Notes: generated from the sequence alone by a model not told the origin. A DNA stretch of 64,000 nucleotides from JADLHS01 sp964594985 (GCA_964594985.1 CAZQNQ010000010.1:87791-151790), one strand, 5' to 3'. Positions 33,696 through 42,802 are shown, numbered from the stretch's first letter. A program made the numbers and translations.

Positions 33696-33719
33696 CGTTA
33701 TACTTGATTAAGTATAATG
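33696..33719 (+). promoter_or_regulatory. Candidate ModE-binding palindrome
   Basis: The arms CGTTATACTT (33696-33705) and AAGTATAATG (33710-33719) are complementary except at one end base and are separated by 4 bases. This resembles the E. coli ModE site, which has CGTTATAT-type half sites. It lies 148 bases before the porin ATG and 202 bases after modE. Confidence 0.65.
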
Positions 33720-33739
33720 ACTTTGTTTTTCTCGCTGCC

Positions 33740-33862
33740 ATGAAATTGCGGGTTCGCGGCAACCCTTTGCGCCTGCGTCTGAGCGAGGATGATGCCGACG
33801 CGTTTGAACACCCCGGCGGGAGGACAACTCATGGCTGCGGCCTGACCACGACGGAAGAATGA
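33740..33862 (+). CDS. Short ORF resembling the start of DUF7009 proteins, possibly truncated
   Basis: 40 codons beginning MKLRVRGNPLRLRLSEDDAD, a pattern seen at the start of small DUF7009-type proteins, which are longer. It begins 21 bases after the ModE-box-like palindrome and stops 4 bases before the porin ATG, so it may be a leader or a decayed gene of the mod operon. The family link is from memory of the motif only. Confidence 0.4.
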   Translation: MKLRVRGNPLRLRLSEDDADAFEHPGGRTTHGCGLTTTEE

Positions 33863-33866
33863 ATTC

Positions 33867-35357
33867 ATGAACCACCAAACATCCCAAACAACGAAACGAC
33901 TGGCCCGCACCGCTCTGCTCGGTGCCTGCCTGGCAACCACTGCGGCGGCCTCCGCCCAAACCAATCAACCGGCGGCAAGTCCATCCGCCACGGCGACCAC
34001 GCCGGCCAAGACGACCCCCGCCAGTCAGGGGTTGATCAATGACTGGCTGCGCGAACAGTCGGCGGAATTCAAGAAATGGGATTTGGGCGGACAGGTCCGC
34101 GTCCGCTATGAAGCCAGGGAAAACGCCGGTTTCGTGGCCAATCGCGATTTCACCCGCAATCTGGACAACAGCAACGATTACGTTTTGTTCCGGGAAAAAA
34201 TCCACCTCGGCTACACGCCGGCAAGCTGGTTGAATCTCTACGTGGAGGGCCGCGACGCCTCATCACACTCGGATAAACGCAATCCCAGCCCCGACGAGGA
34301 TGCGTTCGATTTGCATCAGGCTTCCGTTTCACTCGGCGACCCGAAAATGTTTCCCCTGTTGCTGAAGGTGGGCCGGCAGGAATTGCTCTACGGCGACGAA
34401 CGTTTCGTCGGGATTGGCGACTGGAGCAATACCGGGCGGAGCTTCGATGCGGCAAAACTCCGCTTTGAAAACTCGTTCTTCTGGGTGGACGCCTTCAGCG
34501 GGCGGGTGGTCGTGCCCTACGACGAGCATTTCAACCAATCGAACGACTACGACTGGTTCTCCGGAGTCTATGCTTCGTCCCGCCAGCTTTTACCGTGGCA
34601 GGAGACCCAGCTCTATTTTCTGGCGCGCAATGTCGGCGCCCAAGCTCCGAACGCCGCGGCGCCGGGAGTGCCCGGCACGCCGACTTCGGCCCGCGATGTT
34701 TACACCGTCGGCGCGCGTTTCAAATCGTTGCCCGGCAAAATCGGCGGCTGGGATTACAGCACGGAGATCGCCGGCCAATTCGGCAGCGTGGTGCAAACCG
34801 GAATCCGGCGCGATCTGGAAGCGCTCGCCGCCGATGCGACCTTGGGTTACACGTGGGCCAAGGCCTTTGGTTCGCCACGGCTGGGAGTTGGTTATACCTA
34901 CGCCTCCGGCGACGACAGCCCCAACGACGGCAAAACCCAGACCTTTGAACCGCTCTTCGGCACGAACCACAAATTCTATGGGTTGATGGACCTGTGGGGA
35001 CTGCGCAACATCCAGAGCGGTCGCGTGACCGCCTCGCTCAAGCCGGTGAAACCACTGACCCTGACCGCGGAGTATCATCTCCTCTGGCTCGCCGATACGG
35101 CGGATTTCTTTTATCCCGAATCCGGCAGTGGCCGCAGTGGCAATGGCTATGGTCGCAATGCCCAGTTCGACAGCTTCGTCGGTTCGGAATTCAACCTCCT
35201 GGCCACCTACACGCCGGTTTCTTATGTGGATCTGCAACTCGGCTATGGTCATTTTTTTGTGGGGGATTACATCCGGCAATCGGTGAATTCCGCCCCGGCC
35301 AACGGCGGCGCGCAGGATGCGGACTGGTTTTATGCTCAAATCCGGTTTAATTTCTGA
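33867..35357 (+). CDS. Outer-membrane porin, alginate-export family-like
   Basis: 496 residues. A signal peptide ends near AAASAQT (about residue 32), a Thr/Pro/Ala-rich linker follows, and the rest alternates in the way of a beta barrel with many aromatic turns. WDLGGQVRVRYEARENAGF, then LLKVGRQELLYGDERFVGIGDWSNTGRSFD is the alginate_exp signature, and the last residues (DWFYAQIRFNF) end in Phe, as expected for outer-membrane barrels. It sits between modE and modABC behind a ModE-box-like palindrome, so it may be the outer-membrane route for molybdate. That substrate is an inference from position. Confidence 0.85.
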   Translation: MNHQTSQTTKRLARTALLGACLATTAAASAQTNQPAASPSATATTPAKTTPASQGLINDWLREQSAEFKKWDLGGQVRVRYEARENAGFVANRDFTRNLDNSNDYVLFREKIHLGYTPASWLNLYVEGRDASSHSDKRNPSPDEDAFDLHQASVSLGDPKMFPLLLKVGRQELLYGDERFVGIGDWSNTGRSFDAAKLRFENSFFWVDAFSGRVVVPYDEHFNQSNDYDWFSGVYASSRQLLPWQETQLYFLARNVGAQAPNAAAPGVPGTPTSARDVYTVGARFKSLPGKIGGWDYSTEIAGQFGSVVQTGIRRDLEALAADATLGYTWAKAFGSPRLGVGYTYASGDDSPNDGKTQTFEPLFGTNHKFYGLMDLWGLRNIQSGRVTASLKPVKPLTLTAEYHLLWLADTADFFYPESGSGRSGNGYGRNAQFDSFVGSEFNLLATYTPVSYVDLQLGYGHFFVGDYIRQSVNSAPANGGAQDADWFYAQIRFNF

Positions 35358-35464
35358 CCCCATCAGAACCAGCCATGCCATTACCACGGCAACGATCCCA
35401 TTGCCCCACCAAACCAACTTGGCACTGACGATCAATGAACCAACGGCGCACAATTTCCCGAAAC

Positions 35465-36238
35465 ATGAAAAATAAAAACTTCCTCATCGCAGCGTTCCTG
35501 CAAATCACCCTCGCGCTGGGGTTCCTGGCGCTGACGCCGCTTCGCGCGGCGGAAATCAACGTCTTTGCCGCCGCCAGCCTGACGGATTCGCTCAAGGAGA
35601 TCGCGGTGAAATACGAAAAGCAATCCGGCGACAAACTGGTTTTCAATCTTGGTGCCTCCAGCACTCTCGCCCGGCAGATCGAATCCGGCGCCCCCGCTGA
35701 CATCTTCTTTTCCGCCGACGAAGCCAAGATGGACGGCCTCGAAAAGAAAGGCCTGATTGATGCCGCCACGCGCAAGAGCCGGCTCGGCAATGCGCTCGTC
35801 GTCGTGATCGCTGCGGACAGCGCGCTGAAGATTGATTCCGCTCAAGCGCTCACCAATGCCGCCGTGCAGAAGATCGCCCTCGCCGACCCGAAGGCCGTGC
35901 CCGCCGGAGTTTACGCCAAGCAATGGCTGGACGGTTTGCAACTCTGGGCGGCAATCGAACCCAAGGTTGTGCCCACGGAAAATGTCCGCGCCGCGCTGGC
36001 CGCCGTGGAGTCCGGCAATGTCGAGGCGGGCGTCGTCTATAAAACCGACGCGGGCATTTCCAAGAAGGTCAAAGTCGCCTACGAAGTGCCGGCGAAAGAT
36101 GCACCGAAGATCAGCTATCCCGTCGCACTGGTGAAGGAGTCCAAGCAGGCCGACGTGGCGAAAAAATTCCTGAATTACCTCGACTCCAAAGACGCGGGCG
36201 ACATCTTCAAGAAATTCGGCTTCGTGCTGCTCGAATAA
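35465..36238 (+). CDS. modA: Molybdate ABC transporter substrate-binding protein ModA
   Basis: 257 residues from ATG 35465 (ATG 35435 adds ten). A signal peptide, MKNKNFLIAAFLQITLALGF to about residue 27, is followed by AEINVFAAASLTDSLKEIAVKYEKQSGDKLVFNLGASSTLARQIESGAPADIFFSADEAKMD, the standard ModA start including the AAASL and GASS oxyanion-binding segments. DPKAVPAGVYAKQWL and GVVYKTDA are also typical. It binds molybdate or tungstate in the periplasm. modB starts 27 bases downstream. Confidence 0.95.
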   Translation: MKNKNFLIAAFLQITLALGFLALTPLRAAEINVFAAASLTDSLKEIAVKYEKQSGDKLVFNLGASSTLARQIESGAPADIFFSADEAKMDGLEKKGLIDAATRKSRLGNALVVVIAADSALKIDSAQALTNAAVQKIALADPKAVPAGVYAKQWLDGLQLWAAIEPKVVPTENVRAALAAVESGNVEAGVVYKTDAGISKKVKVAYEVPAKDAPKISYPVALVKESKQADVAKKFLNYLDSKDAGDIFKKFGFVLLE

Positions 36239-36265
36239 AATGCAGACGCGTCGCTGCGAGTCGCA

Positions 36266-36934
36266 ATGAGTCCGGAAGAATGGCAGATCATCTGGTTTAC
36301 CGCATGGGTATCCGCCCTGAGCACGGTGCTCATCCTGCCGTTCGGGCTCGCGCTCGCGTGGGCGCTGGCCCGCCACGATTGGCCGGGTAAATCGCTGGTC
36401 GAAACTTTCATCTCGCTGCCACTCGTCATGCCGCCGGTGGCGACGGGTCTGATTCTCCTGCAACTCTTCGGACGACGCGGTGCGATTGGCGGCTTTCTCC
36501 ACGACAAATTGAACTTCGATGTCGTATTCACGTGGCGGGCGGTGTTGCTGGCGTTGGCGGTGATGTCGTTGCCGTTGCTCGTGCGGTCGGCGCGCGTGGC
36601 GTTTGAAGGCGTGAACCCGCGCCTCGAACAGATCGCGCGCACGCTCGGCGCCGGCAACTGGCGCGTCTTCTTCACCATCACCGTGCCGCTGGCCGCGCGC
36701 GGCATCGTGGCGGGCCTGGTGCTGGCCTTCGCCCGCGCGCTCGGCGAGTTCGGCGCGACCATCATGATCGCCGGCAACATTCCCGGCAAAACCGCCACGC
36801 TCTCGCTCGCGATCTTCCACAATGTGCAACTTGGCCAGGACGGCGCGGCGTTCCGGCTGCTGGCGGTGTCCGTGCTGCTGGCCTTTGCCGCCGTATGGTT
36901 CAGTGAATTTTTGCTGCGCCGGAAAAAACCATGA
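36266..36934 (+). CDS. modB: Molybdate ABC transporter permease ModB
   Basis: 222 residues with five or six transmembrane helices. The permease EAA-like loop is RLEQIARTLGAGNWRVFFTITVPLAARGIVAGLVLAFARALGEFGATIMIAGN (about 119-170), with the ModB mark ALGEFGATIM. LPLVMPPVATGLILLQLFGRRG near the N-terminus is also typical. It forms the membrane channel of the molybdate importer and overlaps modC by 4 bases. Confidence 0.95.
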   Translation: MSPEEWQIIWFTAWVSALSTVLILPFGLALAWALARHDWPGKSLVETFISLPLVMPPVATGLILLQLFGRRGAIGGFLHDKLNFDVVFTWRAVLLALAVMSLPLLVRSARVAFEGVNPRLEQIARTLGAGNWRVFFTITVPLAARGIVAGLVLAFARALGEFGATIMIAGNIPGKTATLSLAIFHNVQLGQDGAAFRLLAVSVLLAFAAVWFSEFLLRRKKP

Positions 36935-38001
36935 GCCTGCTGCTCAAGAACATTTCCCTGCCGCTCGCAACGTTCCCGCTGGAAGTGAACGTGGAACTTT
37001 CCGGGCGCGTCACGACGCTGTTCGGCCCGTCCGGCGCGGGCAAAACCTCGCTGCTCGATCTGATCGCGGGTCTTCGCACCGCGCGCTCCGCCTTCATTCA
37101 ACTCGGCGACCGCGTGCTCACGGACACCGCGAAGCGTTTTGCCATGCCGACGCACCAACGCGGCATCGGCTACGTGCCGCAGGACCTCGCGCTGTTCCCG
37201 CATCTGTCGGTGCGGCAGAACCTGCTTTACGGACGCAAAGCGGATCGTCCCCCGGACGCACGCTTCCAGTTCGAACACATCATCGAAGTGCTGGAAATCC
37301 GTCCGCTGGTGGCGCGCCGCGTCACGGAACTTTCCGGCGGCGAAAAGCAACGGGTAGCACTCGCCCGCGCTTTGCTGGCATCCCCGGAATTGCTGTTGTT
37401 CGACGAACCGCTGGCCAGTCTCGACGCGCCGCTCAAAGTGAAGATCCTCCCCTGCTTCAAACGCATCCGCGACGAGTTCAACCTCCCCATGATTTGTGTC
37501 ACGCATGACCGGCTGGAGGCGCTGGCTCTCGCCGATGAAATGGTCGTGCTGGCCGGCGGGAAAGTGTTGCAGGCCGGCCCGATGCTGGACGTGTTCAACC
37601 GCCCGGCCAACCCTGAAGTCGCCAAACTGGTCGGGGTGGAAACCGTGTTGCCCGGGGTCATCACCGGCGCAAACGAAGGTCTGGTCACGGTCGCGATCAA
37701 CGGCACGATGTTGACCGCGCTCGCGCCGGAAGCGCCGGGGAAAAATGTCTTCGTGTGCATCCGGGGCGAGGATGTGATTCTGCAACGAGATGCGGTCGCC
37801 GCCACCAGCGTGCGCAACCGCCTCGCGGCGCGCGTCAAATCATTGCAAGCCGAGGGCGCGTTGGTGCGCGTGGAACTGGATGCGGGCTTTCCGCTGTTCG
37901 CCGTCGTGACGCGGCCTGCTTGTGTGGAACTGGATTTGCGCGAAGGTCAGTCGGTGGCGGCACTGATCAAAGCGCCCGCCGTGCATCTTCTGCCGCGCTG
38001 A
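36931..38001 (+). CDS. modC: Molybdate ABC transporter ATPase ModC
   Basis: 356 residues. Walker A is FGPSGAGKTSLLDLIAG at about 31-47, the Q-loop YVPQDLALFPHL, the signature LSGGEKQRVALARALLASPELLLFDEPLASLD (signature plus Walker B), and the H-loop CVTHDRLEAL. The C-terminal ~125 residues, from about 225, form a TOBE/Mop molybdate-sensing domain (LAARVKSLQAEGALVRVELDAGFPLFAVVTRPA). One oddity is the sequence LKVKILPCFKRI after the D-loop, where Leu-Arg is usual. Confidence 0.95.
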   Translation: MSLLLKNISLPLATFPLEVNVELSGRVTTLFGPSGAGKTSLLDLIAGLRTARSAFIQLGDRVLTDTAKRFAMPTHQRGIGYVPQDLALFPHLSVRQNLLYGRKADRPPDARFQFEHIIEVLEIRPLVARRVTELSGGEKQRVALARALLASPELLLFDEPLASLDAPLKVKILPCFKRIRDEFNLPMICVTHDRLEALALADEMVVLAGGKVLQAGPMLDVFNRPANPEVAKLVGVETVLPGVITGANEGLVTVAINGTMLTALAPEAPGKNVFVCIRGEDVILQRDAVAATSVRNRLAARVKSLQAEGALVRVELDAGFPLFAVVTRPACVELDLREGQSVAALIKAPAVHLLPR

Positions 38002-38011
38002 AGCAAACGCG

Positions 38012-38416
38012 TCACGCCGCCGGCGGCTGGATGTGCCGCACGAGCAGCGGAATGCTGGCCTGCACCTTCTCGTCGAACATCACTTCCAGCGAATAGAGGC
38101 CCGGTTCTTCAAACTTGAGCTGCTGGATGTTGAGGATGTAATTGCGCGTGCCGAAGTGCATGTCGCCCGGCAGCGAGACTTCGAGCGGGATCTCGATCGG
38201 CGGCATGATGGCGCGGCCGTCCGCGTCCACGAAGTTGAGTTTCAACTGGCGCTTGCCCTCGTCCTCGCTGGCGAAGGTCACGCGCAACGCCACGGCGCAC
38301 TGCGGATGGATGGCCGGCAGTTCGCGCGCGTAGATCGTGTCGAACGCGCCGAGCAGGTTCAACTTGCCGTTGTCGTCCGTCGCCGCGTCGCAGAGGACCG
38401 CCACTTGAATGTTCAT
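38012..38416 (-). CDS. DUF6941-like conserved protein
   Basis: 134 residues. The opening MNIQVAVLCDAATDDNGKLNLLGAFDTIYARELPA and the VALRVTFASEDEGKRQLKLNFVDADGR segment match a conserved beta-rich family (DUF6941) found across Verrucomicrobia and Planctomycetes; ILNIQQLKFEEPGLYSLEVMFDEKVQASIPLLVRH closes the domain. Function unknown. It ends head-to-head with modC, 10 bases apart. Confidence 0.8.
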   Translation of the reverse strand: MNIQVAVLCDAATDDNGKLNLLGAFDTIYARELPAIHPQCAVALRVTFASEDEGKRQLKLNFVDADGRAIMPPIEIPLEVSLPGDMHFGTRNYILNIQQLKFEEPGLYSLEVMFDEKVQASIPLLVRHIQPPAA

Positions 38417-38549
38417 GCGGCTCCAAGCTAGCCATGAAACCAGGGGAATGGCACGAAAGATTTTTCATTACAGCGGCGTTACTGTCTCCGCAGCGGACGT
38501 TTTTCTCATCGCACCACAAAGCGTGCTATGCTAACCGTGCGTTGCGGAA

Positions 38550-41033
38550 ATGAGTGCCAATCACAAATCTCCCCCAGCGGCCACCCCGGTAAGCGGTTGT
38601 CTCACGCGGGCGGTGACGTCGGTCTTGATGGAAGAACCGACGCTGGAGGCGGTGACGATTGATCCCGGACACAAAAAAATCTCGGTCGCCACGCTCGGCC
38701 GCACCGACGAATCCCGCCTGCGCGCCCGCATCAGCGCCAAACTGGCGGAAGCCGAGCGCGCGGACAGTCCGCACGCGTGCCAGTTGCTCATCACGGGCGG
38801 CAGTTGCGCGAACTGCGCCACCCCGTTGAGCGAGCCGGAGCGCAATCAATTCACCATCCGCCACGACCACGGGGCCATGACCGTCGCGCGCGTGACCTGC
38901 CCGACGGCCCCAAAATTCTGGCGGTGGCGCGATCTGCCCTTTCCCAAGATTGTCCAGCGCGACGTCGAGTTTCTCGAACACGCGGACGAAGATCACGATC
39001 ATCACCACGCGGACGAATGGAAATTGCAACTCGTGCTCGCAGTCGCTTGTGGCGGGTTGGGTTTGCTCGCGGCGTATGCCGTGCCGGCGGCGTGGCGCGT
39101 GCCGGTGTTTGTCTTGAGTTATCTCGCGGGCGCATGGTTTCCGGCGGAAGAAGTCTGGGAACGGTTACGCCAGCGGGCGATTGATGTCCACTTCCTGATG
39201 CTCGCCGTCGCGGCGGGCAGCGCGAGCATCGGCGCGTGGGGTGAAGGCGCGACGTTGCTATTTCTCTTCTCGCTGTCCGGTGCGCTGGAACATTACGCGT
39301 TGGGGCGAACGCAAAAGGAAATCCGCTCGCTGTTCCGCGAAGCGCCGAAGACCGCGACGGTACTTGAAGCGAATGGCGGCGAGCGCGAGGTCAAAGTGGA
39401 ATTGCTGAAAACCGGGATGCGGTTGCTGGTGAAGCCCGGCTCGCAATTCCCCGTGGACGCGGAAGTCCTGAAAGGCGGCACGGCGGCGGATGAATCCAAC
39501 CTCACCGGCGAAGCGACCCCCGTGGAAAAAGCCGTTGGTGACCCGGTGCTGGCGGGTACAATCAATCTGTGGGGCGCGGTGGAAGTCGGCGTGCTGCGAC
39601 CAGCGGCGGAAAGTTCGCTCCAGAAGATCATCAAGCTCATCAAAGACGCGCAGCACCAGAAAGCCCCGTCGCAGCAGTTCACGGACAAGTTCAGCACGTA
39701 TTACACGTACGGCGCGTTGGCGTTGTCGGCAGGGATGTTCTTTGTCTGGTGGTTGGGATTTGGGCTGACACCGTTCACGTCGGAGGGCGAGACCAAGAGC
39801 GCGTTTTATCGGACCATGACGCTGCTCGTGGTGGCGTCGCCGTGCGCGCTGGTGTTGTCCATTCCGTCGGCGGTGCTGGCGGCGATTGCGTGGGGCGCGC
39901 GACATGGCGTGTTGATCCGCGGCGGCGCGGCGGTGGAAAAGCTGGCGGACGTGAACATCGTGGCGCTCGACAAGACCGGCACGTTGACCACGGGCGAATT
40001 ACGCGTGGAAAAGGTGGAGAGCTTTCCGCCGGGCCGCGAAACCGAGGTCGCCCAACTGGCCTACTCGCTCGACCGGCTTTCGACGCATCCGCTCGCGCGG
40101 GCCGTCACGCGCCACGGCAAGCAGCAAGGGTTGACGCCGCTGGAATTTGAACACTTTGAATCCGTGACCGGCCAAGGCGTGAAAGGGCGTTGCGCGCAAG
40201 GCGAGTGTTTGGTTGGCAGGCGCGAGTGGGTTTTGGAGTCAGTGAAAACACTCGCCCTCACCCCGGCCCGCTCCCCCAGGGAGAGGGAGAACGTAAAGAA
40301 TGCGCTCGTAAATCCGGCGGCTGCGGAATCCTTTCAACGCGGGAACAATGAACTCCCTCTCCTGGGGGAGAGGGCCGGGGTGAGGGCGGACTCTCTTTCC
40401 GAAGGCAAAACAACCGCCTCTGGCACTTCCGAAGTCTGGCTGAACAACGATGATTTGCTGGGCCGCATCGTGCTGCGCGACGATATCCGGCCCCAGGCCC
40501 AGGGCGTGGTGGACGAACTCAAGCGGAGCGGCCTGCGCACGGTGGTATTGACCGGGGATCGCCGCGCGGCGGGCGAACATCTCAAAACCGAATTGCATCT
40601 CGACGAGGTTCGCGCCGAGTTGAAGCCGGAAGAGAAAGTCGCGGCGATCGTGGCGTTGAGCGATGGCCACAATCGCGTGGCGATGATCGGCGACGGCGTG
40701 AACGACGCGCCGAGTCTGGCGGCAGCGCACGTCGGCGTGGCAATGGGCGCGCGGGGTTCGGATGCGGCCCTGGAACAGGCGGACGTCGTGTTGATGCACG
40801 ACCGGCTGGAGAATTTTCTGGCGGCGTTTCGCTTGAGTCAGCGGGCGCGACGCATCATCCGGCAGAATTTGTTCGTGTCGCTCGGCACGGTGGCGGTGCT
40901 GGTGGTCTTCGCGCTCATCGGGAAGATTCCATTGCCCGTGGGCGTGGTCGGCCACGAAGGCAGCACGGTGATTGTGGTGATGAACAGTCTGCGGCTGCTC
41001 TTCGGCGAAGCGAACCCGAAGGCCAGGAGCTAG
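38550..41033 (+). CDS. Heavy-metal-translocating P-type ATPase (Zn/Cd/Co/Pb type)
   Basis: 827 residues. The N-terminal metal-binding region ends in a His-rich stretch (HADEDHDHHHADEWK, about 148-162) after a GSCANCATPL Cys pair. Transmembrane helices follow, then the TGEA actuator loop (DESNLTGEATPVEKAVGD), SPCAL in the metal-binding helix, the phosphorylation motif ALDKTGTLTTGE (about 472-483), the SxHPLA motif and the GDGVNDAPSLAAAHVGVAMG hinge. SPC supports Zn/Cd/Pb specificity (PIB-2). About 49 residues between 568 and 616 are translated from an inserted repeat element, without loss of frame. Confidence 0.93.
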   Translation: MSANHKSPPAATPVSGCLTRAVTSVLMEEPTLEAVTIDPGHKKISVATLGRTDESRLRARISAKLAEAERADSPHACQLLITGGSCANCATPLSEPERNQFTIRHDHGAMTVARVTCPTAPKFWRWRDLPFPKIVQRDVEFLEHADEDHDHHHADEWKLQLVLAVACGGLGLLAAYAVPAAWRVPVFVLSYLAGAWFPAEEVWERLRQRAIDVHFLMLAVAAGSASIGAWGEGATLLFLFSLSGALEHYALGRTQKEIRSLFREAPKTATVLEANGGEREVKVELLKTGMRLLVKPGSQFPVDAEVLKGGTAADESNLTGEATPVEKAVGDPVLAGTINLWGAVEVGVLRPAAESSLQKIIKLIKDAQHQKAPSQQFTDKFSTYYTYGALALSAGMFFVWWLGFGLTPFTSEGETKSAFYRTMTLLVVASPCALVLSIPSAVLAAIAWGARHGVLIRGGAAVEKLADVNIVALDKTGTLTTGELRVEKVESFPPGRETEVAQLAYSLDRLSTHPLARAVTRHGKQQGLTPLEFEHFESVTGQGVKGRCAQGECLVGRREWVLESVKTLALTPARSPRERENVKNALVNPAAAESFQRGNNELPLLGERAGVRADSLSEGKTTASGTSEVWLNNDDLLGRIVLRDDIRPQAQGVVDELKRSGLRTVVLTGDRRAAGEHLKTELHLDEVRAELKPEEKVAAIVALSDGHNRVAMIGDGVNDAPSLAAAHVGVAMGARGSDAALEQADVVLMHDRLENFLAAFRLSQRARRIIRQNLFVSLGTVAVLVVFALIGKIPLPVGVVGHEGSTVIVVMNSLRLLFGEANPKARS
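40251..40397. repeat. CTCACCCC/GGGGTGAG repeat inserted in the ATPase gene
   Basis: The ends ctcaccccggcccgctcccc and gagagggccggggtgagggc are complementary and match the intergenic repeat family. The 147 bases are a multiple of three and contain no stop in the ATPase frame; the product is ALTPARSPRERENVKNALVN and so on, unlike any part of the P-type ATPase family. The insertion is in the nucleotide-binding domain between the HP motif and the DGVNDAP motif. Confidence 0.85.
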
Positions 41034-41043
41034 CGCGCTTCGC

Positions 41044-41340
41044 TAGAGCGTACGGCAAGAAGAATGTCGGGAATAATGCGCTGACGAAACACCCCTCCCC
41101 ATGAACCCTTGGGAACATCCAACATCCAACCTCGAACCCTCAACACCCAAGGCCTGACCAAGCGACGCTCCTTGGAGGTTCAAGGTTGGGGGTTGGATGT
41201 TCGATGTTTTCCGGCGGTTCAGGGGGTCAAAGCGTGAAATCCCATTGGGGAGAATTCTCTCCCCATCCGATGGGGAGAGGGGGGCCGAAGGCCGGGTGAG
41301 GGGAATTCGGTTCCGCCAAACATTTTGCGAACTGTTCTAA
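41044..41340. repeat. Composite element: MITE-like family with nested repeat
   Basis: The outer ends tagagcgtacggcaagaaga and acattttgcgaactgttctaa match, in inverse orientation, the ends of the 148-base elements at 33491 and 46034. It is twice as long because a ccaacatccaacctcgaacc / ggttcaaggttgggggttgg inverted pair lies inside (about 41112-41212). No gene in this 393-base gap. Confidence 0.7.
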
Positions 41341-41426
41341 AATTCTCCCCGCAGCGACCGGACTTCGGGTGGAAGTTCCCGCCCTTTGCAAAGTTCCAGA
41401 GAGAGAGCATCCCTCCAAGCTTTGCA

Positions 41427-41690
41427 TCATTCGTTCAATCCCCAATACCGCGGGGTCAGCGGACGGTCCATGATTTCGGCCAGGACTTCGGTCATGGCCT
41501 CGGCCCGCTGGTGCATCGCGCGCTCGAGGGGCAACTCCTTCGCGGGTGGATATTCCCCGGCGGTTTTCAGGACTGAGTTTTCCGTCGCGAGGAGCGAAAC
41601 CGCAATCTGGCTCGATCCGCCCGCCGGGACGCTGGTTTGATCTGGCAGGACGTTCATATAAAACCTTTGCACGTCCGGGCCGATCCGCAT
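41427..41690 (-). CDS. Hypothetical small protein
   Basis: 87 residues from ATG 41690. The first half is MRIGPDVQRFYMNVLPDQTSVPAGGSSQIAVSL, the second half helical and charged (RAMHQRAEAMTEVLAEIMDRPLTPRYWGL). No motif or family recognised. It lies between a repeat element and the PocR-AraC gene, both candidates for shared control. Moderate doubt that it is translated. Confidence 0.45.
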   Translation of the reverse strand: MRIGPDVQRFYMNVLPDQTSVPAGGSSQIAVSLLATENSVLKTAGEYPPAKELPLERAMHQRAEAMTEVLAEIMDRPLTPRYWGLNE

Positions 41691-41777
41691 TTTATTTTTG
41701 CGGAAAAAACGGCGCGAAAATTGGCCGGGTAATCAGTCGCAGCACTGATGGAAAGCCGGGCTGACGGAGGAGTGCCG

Positions 41778-42665
41778 CTAGGCGGAGGGTAATTTTTCGC
41801 GGTACCGGGTGGGCGATTCGCCGGCAATGCGGCGGAAGACCCGGTTGAAGTGGCTCAACGACTGGAAGCCTGCCGCAAAGGCGACCTCGCTGATGCGCAG
41901 GTTCGGATTCAGCAGGAGGTTCTTCGCCTTCTCGACCCGGACGCGGGAGAGATAATCCGTGAAGTTCAGGCCGGTGGCCTTCTTGAACATCTTGCAGAAA
42001 TAAAACGTGCTCGTGCTCACGGCCTTCGCCACGTCGCTCAGGGAAATCTCCTCGGCCTGATGGGTCGCGATGAATTCCTTGGCCTTGGTGATGGCGGGCG
42101 GCTCGGAGTTGGCGCGGCGGACGAGCAGTTGATTGCTCACCAGCGCGAGGTGTTGCGCGAAGATGGTGAGCAGGTGCAGGACCGACTCGTATTGCTTCGG
42201 ATTGATGACGCGCGTCTGGAAATAGGCTTCTTCGAGTTTGCGCAGGTCGGTCTTCCAGCCCCAATCCGTCAGTTGTTGCGAGAGTCTGGAGAACTGGGCC
42301 TTGGTGGGTTTCTGCGTGAAGACCTGACCGGTCTGGAGGAAGCCGAGGAGTTCGTCGCCGATGGAGACGGGCACGCCGGTGTCGCACAGACCCGCAAAAC
42401 ATTTCACCGTGCGCGGACCGATGCCGATCTGGTCGGCGATCTTCTGCTGGGTTTCGAGGCAGGCGGCACAGGCGCGATTTTGTTCGGCCATGATGAGGCA
42501 GAACGGGTTTTCCGATTTCTTCCCGCCGTGCGCGCGCTGGAACGATTCGACCGGGCGCAGGCTGAGTGGCAGGCCGGTGGTCTTGGTGAAGGCGCGTTCG
42601 TAGTCCTGGTAGATCTGCGATTGCGATAGGGCCTCGATGAACTTTTTGTTGTCGCCTCGTTCCAC
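41778..42665 (-). CDS. PocR-domain AraC-family transcription regulator
   Basis: 295 residues from a GTG at 42665. A TTG at 42797 would add 44 residues of Pro-rich sequence reaching 5 bases from the divergent gene and is less likely. The sensor domain is PocR (about 8-175): FIEALSQSQIYQDYERAFTKTTGLPLSL, then FCLIMAEQNRACAACLETQQKI, CFAGLCDTGVPVSIGDELLGFLQTGQVF, whose Cys residues may bind a ligand or metal. Two HTHs follow in the C-terminal ~100 residues (EEISLSDVAKAVSTSTFYFCKMFKKATGLNFTDYLSRVRVEKAKNLL, then ISEVAFAAGFQSLSHFNRVFRRIAGESPTRYR). Confidence 0.88.
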   Translation of the reverse strand: MERGDNKKFIEALSQSQIYQDYERAFTKTTGLPLSLRPVESFQRAHGGKKSENPFCLIMAEQNRACAACLETQQKIADQIGIGPRTVKCFAGLCDTGVPVSIGDELLGFLQTGQVFTQKPTKAQFSRLSQQLTDWGWKTDLRKLEEAYFQTRVINPKQYESVLHLLTIFAQHLALVSNQLLVRRANSEPPAITKAKEFIATHQAEEISLSDVAKAVSTSTFYFCKMFKKATGLNFTDYLSRVRVEKAKNLLLNPNLRISEVAFAAGFQSLSHFNRVFRRIAGESPTRYREKLPSA

Positions 42666-42802
42666 AACGTCAACGTAGCGAGTGCATCGCCGGGGGACAA
42701 GTGGCAAAAGGTCTGGCGGCAAAAGAGGGTGATGATTCGGCAACTGAGGCGGAGCAGTGGCCGAAGTCCCGGCGTAGTCTGCGAGTGAATAGCACAAGCT
42801 CC

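Noticed and set aside
35432..37785. Two long minus-strand frames opposite modABC
   Set aside because: They overlap clear ABC transporter genes on the other strand and show no family features.
38550..41033. The P-type ATPase as a pseudogene because of the repeat in its middle
   Set aside because: The insert keeps the frame and all catalytic motifs on both sides are intact.
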